DNA from: Epithemia pelagica
Taxonomy: Eukaryota; Bacillariophyta; Bacillariophyceae; Surirellales; Surirellaceae
Reading direction: 5' to 3'
Length of the DNA: 64,000 nt
Assembly (NCBI GenBank): GCA_946965045.2
Contig: OX337238.1
Location: 3,345,955-3,409,954 of the forward strand
Shown here: positions 63,582-64,000 of the stretch, one piece after another
Position numbering within the stretch: the stretch's first letter is position 1
Layout of the letters: every line of letters starts with the position of its first letter
Position numbers and translations under genes: made by a program
The notes under the pieces: generated by a model
What the model was told of the DNA's origin: nothing
Seen by the model: only the letters and a program-made list of their open reading frames with translations
The model's database searches: none

Positions 63582-64000
63582 GAGACAGACGGTCGTCGTG
63601 ATGGGAGGAATTCAACAACGCCGAGGCTATGTCAATTCCATTCTTGTATTGAATCTAGCAGAATACAATAAGCAGTGGCGAGAAGGGCCACCCATGAACA
63701 AGGCACGTTATGGACATGCTGCTGTTGTGTGCAATGGCGGCGTCTACGTCATGGGTGGAGACCAAAGAGTCGGCGAGTCTTTGGATTGTATCGAACGAAT
63801 CGATGTCAGTGAATTGCTGCAATCATGTTCTACATCAAGCATCACACACGAGAGCCATTGGGCGACATTAACTTTTCGATTATCAACAGGGCGATGGGGA
63901 TGTGGTGCTGTTGCAGTTCACAACCGATACATCGTTGTAGTGGGTGGCTACAGCAATCGTTCTTTGTCGTCTGTGGATATTATTGATACCAGGAACCACA
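63415..64000 (+). CDS. Kelch-repeat protein 10 (partial, runs off the window)
   Basis: Open from ATG 63415 to the window end (about 195 residues seen, blades 1 to 3). Relative to all paralogues the segment between W-P and H-A-S-V-V-L (the P-L-x-G-G-W-R part) is deleted in frame. The loop before blade 1 carries 14 consecutive Asn codons, AAT then thirteen AAC (63538-63579). V-V-V-M-G-G, V-Y-V-M-G-G and I-V-V-V-G-G mark the blades. The deletion removes part of the conserved N-terminal segment, so folding may differ. Confidence 0.75.

Overview
The window looks like nuclear DNA of a diatom, probably a raphid pennate with a repeat-rich genome such as Seminavis. This rests on GT-AG introns of about 70-110 bp, a Ty1/copia element of the CoDi type seen in diatoms, a two-ORF non-LTR element, a HARBI1-like transposon, and a dense multigene cluster with many decayed copies. 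No rRNA, tRNA or CRISPR array was recognised. The species assignment is inference.

The host backbone is a cluster of fast-duplicating gene families. Ten co-oriented (+) copies of a six-bladed kelch-propeller gene start at 4042, 7559, 21025, 24509, 39700, 42957 (broken), 47707, 57530 (broken), 61225 and 63415 (cut by the window end). Three (-) strand copies of an LRR-TIR fusion gene lie at 148-3132, 27740-31050 and 54105-55066; each carries different inactivating lesions, and the third is only a C-terminal fragment. Between the kelch genes lie decayed copies of a plus-strand Cys/His-rich family (about 25.8-27.2, 49.1-50.4 and 58.9-60.7 kb) and a minus-strand family with a C-Y-I-C-Q-W motif (about 5.7-7.1, 22.7-24.0 and 55.7-57.1 kb). 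Co-amplification of an LRR-TIR gene with kelch propellers resembles birth-and-death evolution of a recognition or immune-type locus; that role is inference.

Mobile elements have split this backbone. A complete Ty1/copia element (12714-19046) has LTRs differing at one of 473 positions, a 6-bp target duplication, and a single in-frame UGA between gag and pol followed by two stacked hairpins. It interrupts an otherwise open host gene. A non-LTR element of about 7.4 kb (about 31455-38873) has overlapping ORFs joined at ATGAGTAA and a restriction-endonuclease-like C-terminus. A complete PIF/Harbinger element (50563-53704) has 29-bp terminal repeats and a CTG target duplication; its empty site survives in a paralogous segment at 27340. 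Smaller elements are a Stowaway-like MITE (44312-44881), two GC-rich nested-palindrome foldback elements (28810-28998, 44101-44310), and a MULE-like non-autonomous element (20120-20862).

Layout: 0-3 kb LRR-TIR 1; 4-9 kb kelch 1-2; 9-12.3 kb relics; 12.4-19.4 kb interrupted gene plus copia; 20-27 kb MULE-like element, kelch 3-4, Cys/His-rich relic; 27.7-31 kb LRR-TIR 2; 31.5-38.9 kb non-LTR element; 39.7-48.9 kb kelch 5-7 with nested MITEs; 49-54 kb duplicated segment with Harbinger; 54-64 kb LRR-TIR 3 fragment and kelch 8-10.
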